From: Escarpia spicata
Lineage: Eukaryota; Annelida; Polychaeta; Sabellida; Siboglinidae
Direction of reading: 5' to 3'
Length of the DNA stretch: 64,000 nucleotides
Assembly: GCA_963995525.1 (NCBI GenBank)
Contig: OZ023205.1
Location: forward strand, 51,536,738-51,600,737
Part shown: positions 14,871 to 22,697 of the stretch, one piece after another
How positions within the stretch are numbered: position 1 is the stretch's first letter
Layout: every line of letters begins with the position of its first letter
Translations under genes and position numbers: made by a program
The notes under the pieces: model-generated
Told to the model about the DNA's origin: nothing
Seen by the model: the letters and a program-made list of their open reading frames with translations, nothing else
Database searches by the model: none

Positions 14871-15199
14871 GTACAGTAATTTATATATAAATGCCTTACA
14901 TTTTAGCATAGAGGTAGTCAGATAACTGGTGAATGCGATCCCGTAGAGAAAAACTTAGAATAAAGGTCATCTTTTTTAACTAAGTCATCCGTTTTGCACG
15001 TCGTTCCATAATTAATTGCTTACATGAAAGTACATGATAGGCAATGGTACAGATCTTAAGAATAATACGACACCGTGCAGGGAGCCAGTGCAAGGACTTC
15101 AGAAGAGGCACTGAGTGAGAAAACCGCGGAGACCGAGTCACAACCCTATAGATAAGAAACCATGTACATGTTGTAACTTAATGAATACTGTAAAAAAGG

Positions 15200-15541
15200 G
15201 ATTTACAATATACTTTGCAACAGAAAGATGCAAATAACGGCGAATACGTCATAAATCACGAATATGATAATAGCAACAGTGACATGCAACAAATATGCCG
15301 TAAAATTGAAACTATCATCACATTTAAGGTTACTCCAAGATTTCGTGCTGAATGTGCAGGCGTAACATACTGGCTAAGCATAGTTGCGGGGAAGCTTTTA
15401 ATTTTGTCACGCTGCCTCTGTGTACCAATTATAAGAAACTGTTTTAGCAGCATTTACCTTTAATCTACTCTCAGTCATCCAACCGAATATTTTTTAAGAC
15501 AATTTCTGTGCTGATCTAAGAAGCAATTAGTATTAGGCGTG
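15200..15541 (-). mobile_element. LINE piece 3 of 3, RT C-terminal part, cut by the virus
   Basis: The minus strand reads WMTESRLKVNAAKT, then FLIIGTQRQRDKIKSF, then YVTPAHSARNLGVTL. This is the segment that follows the YADD box in L2/CR1-like reverse transcriptases. Its upstream continuation is at 31972-32041, on the far side of the integrated virus. The six bases abutting the virus (15536-15541) are the target duplication. Confidence 0.8.
15536..15541. repeat. Target-site duplication GGCGTG, left copy
   Basis: GGCGTG directly precedes the left terminal repeat. The identical six bases follow the right terminal repeat at 31966-31971. Six-base duplications are the known signature of Polinton integration by the retrovirus-like integrase. 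Confidence 0.93.
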
Positions 15542-15691
15542 AGTAGTAAGGGGGGGTTTCTGAAGGGGTATCCTACGGTGTTTAAGAGGAGTTTGTGGTT
15601 GATATTAGGGAGGTTTCGAAAGCCGCCCCCCTGAGTGAAGTGAGTAGTCATGTGACCGTATGTATAACGAGAGGCGCCACCTGGCGGGTAC
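15542..15691. repeat. Left terminal inverted repeat
   Basis: Starts AGTAGTAAGGGGGGG. The outer ~123 bases match the reverse complement of 31843-31965 with about three differences: one C in a C-tract, a G/A at the GTGAA(G/A)TGAG position, and a T/C at GTCA(T/C)GTGACC. Inside that the match fades but still shares the GGCGCC...CTGGCGG block. Confidence 0.95.
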
Positions 15692-15845
15692 GTTAGAGAT
15701 GACGCCCCCTGACGGGAAGCGTAGAGAGGGTGTGATTATGTATGTATGAATGTACGTGTATGAAAGAACTAACGAAACACAAGAGTATACGAGTGCACAC
15801 GTATGTTATTGATGAAAGATACAAGCGTATAACATGAAACCGTGT

Positions 15846-15851
15846 TTTATT
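15846..15851 (-). terminator. PolyA signal AATAAA for the late block
   Basis: TTTATT on the plus strand reads AATAAA on the coding strand, downstream of the last gene (protease). No other canonical signal is seen between the protease and the TIR. Confidence 0.6.
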
Positions 15852-15873
15852 AAGCGAAGCGTACGAGTATCAA

Positions 15874-16008
15874 GACTTGTGGGTGAGTGAACACCACGAC
15901 AGAGGTCATGAGCTTAGGGGTCAATACGACCACGCCAGTGGCTCGTGGGATGATGATGGTACGACTTACGGGTGAACGAACACCGCGCTAGAGGTCGTGA
16001 GCTTATGG
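15874..16008. repeat. Pair of ~46-bp direct repeats near the left end
   Basis: GACTTGTGGGTGAGTGAACA starts copy one (15874) and GACTTACGGGTGAACGAACA starts copy two (15963), with an 89-bp period and about 80% identity. The purpose is unknown. Position next to the TIR would suit a packaging or replication signal, but that is a guess. Confidence 0.8.
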
Positions 16009-16045
16009 ATGTGAATGATGATATATGTTCGTTAATGAAACACGG

Positions 16046-16498
16046 TTATTGCAGTTGTTTAAGCCAATCGAATACACGGCAATCGTTTGCTATCAGATCA
16101 GTGCCGAAACCTTTTACGAAATCCTTCATGACAACTCCACGACATCGAAACATGAGATAAGCAACACAGTATTGTCCACAAACGTTAGACACGGGACTCT
16201 GTAGTCTCTTAGAATTATGAGTCCACGTTACACAATGTTTATTCAAGAAGCGACAAAACTCGACGTGCTGCGGCGGCAGACCGTACGAGCAGAAGTATTC
16301 ACCGCAACCGTCGGCGTCTACGTAGATCGCTATCCAATGTTCACCGGGTTTACCCGAGTCGTGTGTGTTGCACACGAAGGCGACGGGGTAAGCGTCTATC
16401 CAGAGTTCGAGGAGTACGTCTTTGGGTACGATTCCACGCATGACGACACGGGCGTGCGTATCGCGGGTGAGTAGGCGGACGAGCTGTAGGGTTTCCAT
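16046..16498 (-). CDS. Adenain-like cysteine protease (virion maturation)
   Basis: A 150-residue protein of the C5/adenain-like family, which in adenoviruses and Polintons cleaves capsid precursor proteins inside the particle. Visible features are the catalytic His in EHWIAIYVD (H54), the oxyanion Gln in RLQSPVSN (Q100) and the catalytic Cys in NVCGQYC (C107). The usual acidic member of the triad sits in a YFDSYG motif in relatives. Here the motif reads YFCSYG (C70), an odd substitution that may impair activity. The start ATG overlaps the stop of the major capsid gene by one base (TGATG), so the two are probably translated from one late transcript. Length is close to that of other Polinton proteases. 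Confidence 0.88.
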   Translation of the reverse strand: METLQLVRLLTRDTHARVVMRGIVPKDVLLELWIDAYPVAFVCNTHDSGKPGEHWIAIYVDADGCGEYFCSYGLPPQHVEFCRFLNKHCVTWTHNSKRLQSPVSNVCGQYCVAYLMFRCRGVVMKDFVKGFGTDLIANDCRVFDWLKQLQ

Positions 16499-17817
16499 CA
16501 GTTGTCGTAGATGACGTTACGACTCCTGTCGATCTCCAGCACCTTCTCGAATTCGGCATAGGCGACGACGTTCACAGTGGTTGTCAGCGCGTCGTGGAAA
16601 TGAATCTCGATGCGCACGTTGCCCTTATGTACCAGATGGAAGCAGCAGTCGTCGCACGCATCGGGGGTGAGGTCCACGGCGAAGAAGGTGTAGCCGTGTC
16701 GGAAGTCGTAACGAGTCAAGCCGTTGCCTTCGTCCTGCCACGCCTTACCCGTCGAGGTGAACAGGTTATGGTAGCACCTGGCAAAGAGATCGTTCTCGAA
16801 GTCGGGCTGGAAAGGTTTGGCGGGTATCTGTCGTCCGTCGATGTACACGGCGAGGAAGTTGATGTTGTTGTTTTTAGCGTGAAAGGGATTTCTGTCGTAG
16901 CGTCCGTTGTAGGCGTCGTTATCGATGCAGCACAGCACGAGACGTTTCGGAAGAACACCAAGAAAGAGGTTCTCGTGCGTGTGTGAGCGGGCACCTGTGG
17001 GAATGGAGTAGACCTTGCATTCGACGGGTCGCAGCGGATACTTGGCGGTGGCCTTTTCGAGGGCTTTGATGTGCGCCATCTGTACGCCTGGGTTTAGGGT
17101 GACTTTCCTGACGAACAGTGTAGCGTTGACGATCTGTATCTTGTAACCGGGGTTACCTCCGCCGGCTATGAGTGCGAACGCATCCTTACTGCGCACCACA
17201 CGTATCTTGGCCTCGACACCGTTGATGAGGAGTTTATCCTGATGGGAGAGATCGAGGTGGAGACGACCCGTCATGTCGACCACGCGACTCTGGGCGATCA
17301 TGGCGCGTCTGGCGACGAACCCCGCGTTGGCTGTCGGATCGTCACCGTCAATGACGACGGCGTCCATACGATTAGCCGTGTCCTTGTACCACATCTGACT
17401 CGTCAGATGCGTCTCCTTGGCATCGTTGCCGTAACTGAGCAGCGTCTCTATGTAGGCGCGGTACGGGTACGTGTTGGTCGAGGAAGTCACGAGCGTTCCG
17501 TTCAGGTAGAGGTCGACCTGACTGAACAGCGAATGGAGCCAGTTATTCACGGGTGCAACGGGATCGGCGGCGTCGAGATCGCTTCCGTCGGCACGCGTCA
17601 CCTTCGCCTGAATGTGTAGCGTCATGCTAGCGAGATCCTGGTAATCGTCTCCCGAACCAGGTACGACGAATTCGATCGGACCACCCGAGTCGAGTGAGGA
17701 CATCGGTTGGTAGTGGACCGTGCGACTGTCGACGATGCTGGTCTGAGTCGGAGGCACGGCGAAGATATCGAGTTCGCTCTTGAGTCCCTCGCATGATAGT
17801 TTATGAACGAACGCCAT
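16498..17817 (-). CDS. Major capsid protein, double jelly-roll (hexon-like)
   Basis: The protein is about 439 residues. The frame extends upstream to 17838, but the family-typical start MAFVHKLSCEG is at 17817, so I chose that. The N-terminal signature is CEGLKSELDIFAVPPTQTSI followed by PIEFVVPGSGDDYQDL, characteristic of Polinton/adintovirus major capsid proteins. The middle (NNWLHSLFSQVDLYLNG, YPYRAYIETLLSYG) and the C-terminal NVRIEIHFHDALTTTVNVVAYAEF (given here by its ends) also fit. It forms the trimeric capsomers of the shell. The frame is fully open with no lesion. The gene lies between the basic core protein (17-nt overlap) and the protease. Assignment is by recalled family pattern, not by a search. 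Confidence 0.92.
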   Translation of the reverse strand: MAFVHKLSCEGLKSELDIFAVPPTQTSIVDSRTVHYQPMSSLDSGGPIEFVVPGSGDDYQDLASMTLHIQAKVTRADGSDLDAADPVAPVNNWLHSLFSQVDLYLNGTLVTSSTNTYPYRAYIETLLSYGNDAKETHLTSQMWYKDTANRMDAVVIDGDDPTANAGFVARRAMIAQSRVVDMTGRLHLDLSHQDKLLINGVEAKIRVVRSKDAFALIAGGGNPGYKIQIVNATLFVRKVTLNPGVQMAHIKALEKATAKYPLRPVECKVYSIPTGARSHTHENLFLGVLPKRLVLCCIDNDAYNGRYDRNPFHAKNNNINFLAVYIDGRQIPAKPFQPDFENDLFARCYHNLFTSTGKAWQDEGNGLTRYDFRHGYTFFAVDLTPDACDDCCFHLVHKGNVRIEIHFHDALTTTVNVVAYAEFEKVLEIDRSRNVIYDN

Positions 17818-18213
17818 CGTCGAATATATCCGGTTCACGACGTACCTTCGGTCTCTGCTGCTTCCTTCGACGTCTCGCGGCTGTACTGACTCGTTTCGCG
17901 GCGGGTGTGCGTCTTATACGCTTATGCACACCAGGGGTCAAGAGGTCGCTTATCATTTCTCTACATGCAGCGGTGGCGCGACGTTTGGCGGCCGTTCTGA
18001 TGTTCTGTCCCGCCAGGACGTCGTCGGCTATACGTGCGCCGGTCGACAGAGCTCTCTTTCCCAACGCCACGGCGCCTCTCTTGACGAGTGGCATGACGCT
18101 ACGCAGTAGACCTCGAATAGACTTCCCAGTCCGTGTCCTCGTTGATATCGGGCACCCGCGAAATAAGGAAGCGCACCACCCGCTTGACGAGCGTAGTAAT
18201 CGTTGTAATTCAT
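17801..18213 (-). pseudogene. Basic core protein (adenovirus pX/pVI-like), frameshifted
   Basis: The N-terminal 30 or so residues (18213 to about 18112) read NYNDYYARQAGG, then ALPYFAGARYQRGHGLGSLF. This is the hallmark opening of the small, basic, membrane-active or DNA-binding virion protein found beside the capsid gene in Polintons. The rest of the family pattern, rich in Arg/Lys/Ala and ending RRRRKQQRPKVRR, continues in another frame from about 18110 to 17801. A one-base change near 18110-18116 separates the halves. I describe the break only. It could be a true mutation or a base-calling error in a GA-rich run. An internal ATG at 18094 could still give the 97-residue C-terminal part. Confidence 0.8.
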
Positions 18214-18219
18214 CTCTCT

Positions 18220-19023
18220 CTAGAACAGTGGCGTCCGTTGTCGTTGGAAATGAAGTGTCACTGTCACCTTGCCGACTTCGAATGGCACGCGTTGTCCCGT
18301 GTCGTCTCTTATATCTATCTCGATCGTACCAAACTCTTTGCAGAGCACGGGTACGTAGTGAGTCTTATCGAAGGTCTTCGACACGACGTCACCATGGCGA
18401 CCGCTCACCGAAACGATGCGCAGCAGCGGTACGAGACTGTCACCAACAACTCGTGGTTCCACGACGTCCGTGTAGATGTAGAGCGATTCCCGTTCCATGG
18501 TGACCACGGTGTCACCTTCTATGATACGTACCTTGAACTCGGGTACCGCGGGGTCCTTTGGGAGAGCCGCCAGCGTAGCGGTACGAAAGCCGAGAACGGT
18601 GGTCAGCATAGCGGCGCGGAAGACGGTATTCGGTGCCATGTGCACCGATACCTTACGTGTGATGACGCTGTAGCTCAGTTTCACTCGTCCCTCTCCCACC
18701 ACGCGACGTAGAGCAGCGTTAATGACGAGTATCAGTGACCACGGATCTTTATAGTGTCCGGTTCCGATTCGGATAATCTCCGTGTGCAGGGATCGCGGGT
18801 CTCGATATTCATCTATCGGTAGTGACACGGCGAACCCCGCTTCGTCGCCTACGATGTTGTACCAACTGTGTGGGTACTGTACCTCCACCAGTCCGCACTC
18901 CCATTGTCTCCGTAGTAGGATACGTTTCGGTAGCGTCGTGACGTAGTGGGTCAGCGTGTTGTCGGGGTGCGTGTCCATGGAAGCATTGCTGGGCAACGTG
19001 AGATAGAAATCACTCGTCGCCAT
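18220..19023 (-). CDS. Minor capsid (penton-like, single jelly-roll) protein
   Basis: A 267-residue protein with the Polinton penton pattern: SDFYLTLPSNASMDTHPDNT at the N-terminus, WECGLVEVQYPHSWYNIV at about residues 41-58, and a C-terminal EVGKVTVTLHFQR. In relatives it forms the pentameric vertices. The ATG at 19023 is the only start consistent with the signature and overlaps the upstream membrane-protein gene by 14 nt. The frame is fully open. It ends 6 bp before the core-protein start, which supports one polycistronic or closely nested late unit. Confidence 0.9.
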   Translation of the reverse strand: MATSDFYLTLPSNASMDTHPDNTLTHYVTTLPKRILLRRQWECGLVEVQYPHSWYNIVGDEAGFAVSLPIDEYRDPRSLHTEIIRIGTGHYKDPWSLILVINAALRRVVGEGRVKLSYSVITRKVSVHMAPNTVFRAAMLTTVLGFRTATLAALPKDPAVPEFKVRIIEGDTVVTMERESLYIYTDVVEPRVVGDSLVPLLRIVSVSGRHGDVVSKTFDKTHYVPVLCKEFGTIEIDIRDDTGQRVPFEVGKVTVTLHFQRQRTPLF

Positions 19024-19312
19024 GTTGTTTCAACGTCGGACTGGGTAGCAGGTAACCCAACGAACTACTCAACAGGGCCGTCCAAAGAGTCGGATTGACG
19101 TGGTGACCGAACGTCAGGTTGTCGATGCTGACCAAGATGACCGTGTACAAGACGACGACTTGACACAGAAAGACTATCTCCTCTTTGGGACACGCGGTGC
19201 CAAATATATGCCACGGAGTCCTCTCTTTCTTTATTGGTGGAGTAGCGTCGACGTCGTCTTCTTCTTCTTCGTCGTCACTAACGGTAATCCGTGATGTCGT
19301 CTCGTCTGCCAT
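19010..19312 (-). CDS. Small two-span membrane protein, conserved in Polintons (function unknown)
   Basis: 100 residues. The N-terminal third is acidic (SDDEEEEDDVDATPP). Two hydrophobic segments follow: VFLCQVVVLYTVILVSI at about 47-63 and LWTALLSSSLGYLLPS at about 77-92. The ending LGYLLPSP is one I associate with small Polinton/adintovirus proteins next to the penton gene. The role is unknown; a place in the virion or its membrane interaction is only a guess. It overlaps the penton gene by 14 nt. Confidence 0.7.
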   Translation of the reverse strand: MADETTSRITVSDDEEEEDDVDATPPIKKERTPWHIFGTACPKEEIVFLCQVVVLYTVILVSIDNLTFGHHVNPTLWTALLSSSLGYLLPSPTLKQHGDE

Positions 19313-19345
19313 GCGTGGACGACTGATATCGCGACGGGCGCGTGA

Positions 19346-20416
19346 CTAGGCTTTATAGCCGACGAGAGCCTTGGCGTCGATCCAGCTGTTGAATTTCGAA
19401 GGGTATCCGAACCATTTCACCAACACCTCCCGTCGCCTGCCTACCTTGCGGCGCTGTACTATCGATTCCTCGCGGTACAGTTTATCGACCGGAACCGTCA
19501 CCTTCTGCAACTCCGGTTCGTAGAAGGTACCGTCCAGTATCTCTCCGAGATCGTCCGTTAGACGATAGACGGGCGGATCGGACGGATGCACCTCGCGTAT
19601 CGTGAATAGTTCCTCTGTCCAATTCACCGTGTAGCCTTTGGCGAATCGTCTCTTGACCTTGCTGATACACACGCGATCCCCCACGTGGTACTTGGGTACG
19701 CCCTTGCCGTGATGACCACCGTACAGGCGCTGCCACACCTCTTCCTGATTAGTCGCATCCACCTGCGACGGTGACATCCCGATACTGCGATGGGGCGTGT
19801 CGTTGTACGTGCGCACCAGATCCGGAAGGATATCGATGTATCGCCACGATTCTTTGTGTGTCAGGTATCGCCACAGCCGCGTCATTAGCGTGCGATTGAA
19901 GCGTTCCACGATGCTCGCCTTGATCTCCTCGTTAGAGGTGGAGAAGTGCTGGATGCCGTACCTGTCCAATACACCTCGAACGCTACGGTTATAGAATTCC
20001 AGACCTCTATCGGTCTGCAAAAACAACGGCTGTACGTCGGTGAAGAGTCCGTTCAGCGCCTTCGACACAGACGTCGCCGACTTGTTCTTCAGCGGAACGC
20101 ATCGGGCGACTTTCGAGAAGACGTCGATCACCGTGAGCAGGAACGTCGTACCGTCGTTTTCTTTTTTCAGACTGGTCACGTCGACGAGATCGGCTTGCCA
20201 CTGTTGATCCCGTCCTCCGACGACCGTGCGTCGTCGCTTGAAACGAACTCTGACCGGTTTGTGTAGGGTATAGGCGTTCTGTTCCGATAGCCATTGTTCG
20301 ACCATCTTTCTCGGTACGCGTGGCACGTCTCGTCGCAAAGACGCGATTCCCCCGTAACTTCCCACCTTGGCGGGGTCGAAGTAGACGTCGTCCAGCTGTT
20401 TTCGTCGTCGCACCAT
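19346..20416 (-). CDS. Retrovirus-like DDE integrase with C-terminal chromodomain
   Basis: The frame is open from 20449, but MVRRRKQLDDVYFDPAKVGS (start at 20416) is the likely N-terminus. Counting from 20449, the catalytic core has D87 (QWQADLVD), D147 (QTDRGLEF) and E182 (KASIVERFN), a D-D(35)-E spacing. The following YNDTPHRSIGMSPSQV is typical of rve integrases. The C-terminal ~45 residues (EVLVKWFGYPSKFNSWIDAK) form a chromodomain-like module. It would insert the viral ends with a 6-bp stagger, consistent with the GGCGTG duplication seen here. The gene is intact. Confidence 0.93.
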   Translation of the reverse strand: MVRRRKQLDDVYFDPAKVGSYGGIASLRRDVPRVPRKMVEQWLSEQNAYTLHKPVRVRFKRRRTVVGGRDQQWQADLVDVTSLKKENDGTTFLLTVIDVFSKVARCVPLKNKSATSVSKALNGLFTDVQPLFLQTDRGLEFYNRSVRGVLDRYGIQHFSTSNEEIKASIVERFNRTLMTRLWRYLTHKESWRYIDILPDLVRTYNDTPHRSIGMSPSQVDATNQEEVWQRLYGGHHGKGVPKYHVGDRVCISKVKRRFAKGYTVNWTEELFTIREVHPSDPPVYRLTDDLGEILDGTFYEPELQKVTVPVDKLYREESIVQRRKVGRRREVLVKWFGYPSKFNSWIDAKALVGYKA

Positions 20417-20517
20417 GATCGTATGATATAATCGCCGATAATACCGCACACGATGGGAAGTACGGCGTAAGCGACACCGGTATACAGACGACGTAGACTA
20501 TCCTGTGAATCGCACAT
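20176..20517 (-). CDS. Possible small membrane protein overlapping the integrase start
   Basis: The first ~35 residues (MCDSQDSLRRLY, then a hydrophobic TGVAYAVLPIVCGIIGDYII) form one good membrane segment and lie outside any other gene. The remainder of the 113-residue frame runs antiparallel to nothing but overlaps the integrase in another frame and looks like shadow sequence. A short membrane protein upstream of the integrase is plausible; the full length is doubtful. Confidence 0.35.
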   Translation of the reverse strand: MCDSQDSLRRLYTGVAYAVLPIVCGIIGDYIIRSWCDDENSWTTSTSTPPRWEVTGESRLCDETCHAYRERWSNNGYRNRTPIPYTNRSEFVSSDDARSSEDGINSGKPISST

Positions 20518-20548
20518 TATGTCGGCGAATCGAGACGGTGCGCCTCTT

Positions 20549-21331
20549 TTATCTGAGATCCTCCCATCCCTTACTAGTCGAGGCCGGTGGCGTAGGTAGA
20601 GTGGACGGGCTCATTCGTCTCCGCGTGAGGGGTGTCCACTGCAGCGATCGACGCGCTCTACCGACCGACCGTGTGGCCGCTGCCGCTACGGCACTCCTCC
20701 TTTGTTCCCGTTGAATGGCCAGTCTCCTGATCTCGTTACCCACCAACTCCATGGGTAGGTTCATGGTGCCGAGTTGACGCGTAAACACCTGCCACCCCGT
20801 TGGACTGGCAACGGTCTTGCGTTGACGCAACAGATCGTTCACGAGGTCCACCACGTTACTTCCGGGTACCGCTACGCCTTTGTGCATGAGCTCTCCGCGT
20901 GCATTCCACACGACGTCTCGTTTCAGACGTTCCATCAGTAGTCTAGCTTTGGTCCGCAGTGCCTTGGGAACGCTGTCGACGACGTCCGCTTCCATACCTG
21001 TCGCCACCGCCGCTTCCATACCTGTCACCCCCGCCTCTGGCGGGGTCGGGTCCGCCGCCGCCGCCCCCGCCACCGGGGACGTGTCCTTGTTGACCGTCAT
21101 CACGCGCACCGGTTCGCGCACGCGTCGATCGGCCAACGCGTTGTGGCGTTGCAACACTTGATTATACATGACGACCTTGTCACCGTCGGCGAGATCTTGT
21201 CTGTCGAGTATGACTTTCATCTCGTCGTCGAGCACCTGTACTTTGCGACCTAGGGTATCCGTCGGTGCCGGTGCGCGTAGACTATCCAACAGTCGTGGAT
21301 CTACCAAAGCCATTTTCCGTGTGTGTTCCAT
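20549..21331 (-). CDS. Conserved Polinton protein of unknown function
   Basis: 260 residues. The likely core start is MALVDPRLLDSLR (residue 7). Residues ~24-55 (KVQVLDDEMKVILDRQDLAD, then KVVMYNQVLQRH) have the heptad character of a coiled coil. The middle is Ala/Pro/Gly-rich and low in complexity (PVAGAAAADPTPPEAGVT). The C-terminal half (RTKARLLMERLKRDVVWNAR) is basic. The end RSLQWTPLTRRRMS is Arg-rich. Similar proteins sit between the integrase and ATPase genes in other Polintons as I recall them. A structural or DNA-binding virion role is inference. Confidence 0.65.
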   Translation of the reverse strand: MEHTRKMALVDPRLLDSLRAPAPTDTLGRKVQVLDDEMKVILDRQDLADGDKVVMYNQVLQRHNALADRRVREPVRVMTVNKDTSPVAGAAAADPTPPEAGVTGMEAAVATGMEADVVDSVPKALRTKARLLMERLKRDVVWNARGELMHKGVAVPGSNVVDLVNDLLRQRKTVASPTGWQVFTRQLGTMNLPMELVGNEIRRLAIQREQRRSAVAAAATRSVGRARRSLQWTPLTRRRMSPSTLPTPPASTSKGWEDLR

Positions 21332-21337
21332 CGTCGT

Positions 21338-21709
21338 CTACTTGAGTAGCACCTGTTTTAGCAAGGGTAGAAAGACCGCACCAGCCAAAGGTGCCAGCAG
21401 CGCCGACAGGAAACCACCGGTCTGTCCCCCGCCGCCCTGGTTGTTACCGCGTAGCAAGATGCGACGTCTCCTCGCAGCCGGCGCGTCTCTCTTTGCCAAA
21501 GCGCGTAGGTTTGTTTTGTACACACTCAGAGCGCGTCTCTGCGCTTCGGTCAAGGGCACGTTCTTCTTCAATATGTTGTAGGCACACTCGGCTAGTGCAC
21601 ACAACAGATCGGCGTCGGCGTTTCTGATGATAGCCCGTCTCAATTTCGTGCTCTTGTACCTGTTCAGCGTCTGTATGCAGAGGAGGTGTTTCTTCACGAG
21701 TTCGGACAT
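21338..21709 (-). CDS. Small conserved Polinton protein with hydrophobic tail
   Basis: 123 residues. The pattern is KKHLLCIQTLNR, then RRAIIRNADADLLCALAECA, then LKKNVPLTEAQRRALSVYK, a basic RRRRILLRG segment and a Gly-rich linker. It ends in a C-terminal hydrophobic segment, FLSALLAPLAGAVFLPLL (about 101-118). This string of motifs recurs as an uncharacterised small protein in invertebrate genomes, where I believe it marks Polinton/adintovirus loci. It probably lies in or near a membrane. It is spaced 6 bp from the next gene, in the late block. Confidence 0.75.
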   Translation of the reverse strand: MSELVKKHLLCIQTLNRYKSTKLRRAIIRNADADLLCALAECAYNILKKNVPLTEAQRRALSVYKTNLRALAKRDAPAARRRRILLRGNNQGGGGQTGGFLSALLAPLAGAVFLPLLKQVLLK

Positions 21710-21766
21710 GCTGTTGTCTTCACGATCATACTGCGACTGAAGGGACGAGGCGTGCGCGCGGACGTC

Positions 21767-22384
21767 TTATACTTTGGGTTGGTACACGTACTGGACACCG
21801 TCGTCCGGAAGGACGCCCGTGCGCAGACGCATGTCGTCGGGCGTGTCCTGTTTCAGATAGACGAGGAGATAACTGTACGGAGGTGCCGTGGCGTCTCGGA
21901 ACGCTTCCTGTACAAACTTCAGGCGTCCCGGATACATCTGTCGCGCCAAGTGTCCGATCTGTGACGCGTCGCGAGGATTCTTGAAGACTACCATGTAGTG
22001 CGCGTTCAGACTGATCGTGCGACTCTCCTTGTTCTTCGGAAACAGGTTCTGCACGAGATACAGTACGGACGTGTTCTGGTGATGACTCTTTTTCGTGAAC
22101 AAGGTCGTGACCCGTTCGTCCGTTTCCGCCATTAGATCGTCGATGACCACGAGGTTACGCGTCGACGCATCGAACGCACCGCTCGGCAAGCCTTCCTCGA
22201 AGCGTACCAGGTCGTTGTCGACGTAGGCACTCTGCCATACACCGTAACACCACGTGATCTTCTCTGGAGGCGGATCGATAATCGTCGCGGCGTGACGTAG
22301 CAGACGCATCACGAACGTGCTCTTACCGCATCCCGTCGGACCCGCGACGATACAGGTGAAGGGGTGTTTCCATCGCGTGTCCAT
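21767..22384 (-). CDS. DNA-packaging ATPase, FtsK/HerA type
   Basis: 205 residues. Walker A GPTGCGKST is at residues 15-23 and Walker B NLVVIDDLM at about 77-85, followed by sensor-type segments (TSVLYLVQNLF, AHYMVVFKNPRDA). It pumps the genome into the preformed capsid in related viruses. The ATG at 22384 overlaps nothing upstream and directly abuts the stop of the small membrane ORF (22385). The frame is intact and of normal length for Polinton ATPases. Confidence 0.92.
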   Translation of the reverse strand: MDTRWKHPFTCIVAGPTGCGKSTFVMRLLRHAATIIDPPPEKITWCYGVWQSAYVDNDLVRFEEGLPSGAFDASTRNLVVIDDLMAETDERVTTLFTKKSHHQNTSVLYLVQNLFPKNKESRTISLNAHYMVVFKNPRDASQIGHLARQMYPGRLKFVQEAFRDATAPPYSYLLVYLKQDTPDDMRLRTGVLPDDGVQYVYQPKV

Positions 22385-22543
22385 CTAGTAGTCGCTGTTC
22401 GACACGTTGTCCGCTGTGCTGTTAGATACTACGACACCTCCGTCACACCAACGAAGGAAGGGATCGCGGAACAAGACGTACAAGACGTACAGACCGAGTA
22501 TTCCCACTAGTACTACAGCTACGACCGTTCCCGTCCGTGACAT
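22385..22543 (-). CDS. Very small single-span membrane protein (52 aa)
   Basis: Starts MSRTGTVVAVVLVGILGLYV, with one membrane helix (about residues 6-25) followed by FRDPFLRWCDGGVVVSNSTA and a short Asn/Ser-rich tail. Its stop is immediately before the ATPase start with no gap, which suggests cotranscription. Small one-span proteins are common in the morphogenesis blocks of capsid-bearing dsDNA viruses. The function is unknown. Confidence 0.55.
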   Translation of the reverse strand: MSRTGTVVAVVLVGILGLYVLYVLFRDPFLRWCDGGVVVSNSTADNVSNSDY

Positions 22544-22697
22544 GCTGCGCTATGACTATCGATTGCGTGGTATCTGACTAAATAGTGTTATTTTTTTCGT
22601 GTGTCTCCCACCTACTAACCGCGTGACAGCTAGAGGCGCCTATAACCCCCACTGACGTAGGGGCGCATTTCCTCATCGTGTCAGCAGTGGTTCGGTG
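22544..22697. promoter_or_regulatory. Gap between PolB 3' end and the late block, with conserved GGCGCC motif
   Basis: This gap contains the 40-bp motif at 22635-22674 (GGCGCCTATAACCCC, then ACTGACG, then TAGGGGCGCATTTCCTC), which is repeated nearly intact at 27198-27239. It must also hold the start signals of the late block (first ATG at 22543). No canonical TATA is obvious; AAATAGTG near 22583 is a weak candidate. Confidence 0.55.
22635..22674 (-). promoter_or_regulatory. Shared 3' motif, copy A (after PolB)
   Basis: On the plus strand it reads GGCGCCTATAACCCCC, seven variable bases, then GTAGGGGCGCATTTCCTC. It starts 24 bp past the PolB stop. The CCCC and GGGGCGC arms can pair. The likely role is in 3'-end formation or unit separation, by position only. 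Confidence 0.6.

Larger units (their letters stand above)
15692..16045. promoter_or_regulatory. Left non-coding end of the virus, with late-strand polyA signal and a direct repeat
   Basis: This stretch lies 3' of the protease gene. It has no ORF of note. It contains a minus-strand AATAAA (15846-15851), about 195 bp past the protease stop, which probably serves the whole late block. It also holds a pair of ~46-bp imperfect direct repeats (15874-15920 and 15963-16008), both with GAACACCRCG and AGAGGTCRTGAGCTTA. Confidence 0.7.

Noticed and set aside
17793..18711. Plus-strand ORFs of 236 and 192 aa opposite the capsid/penton genes
   Set aside because: Shadows of recognised minus-strand virion genes; Arg/Ser-rich translation without family pattern.
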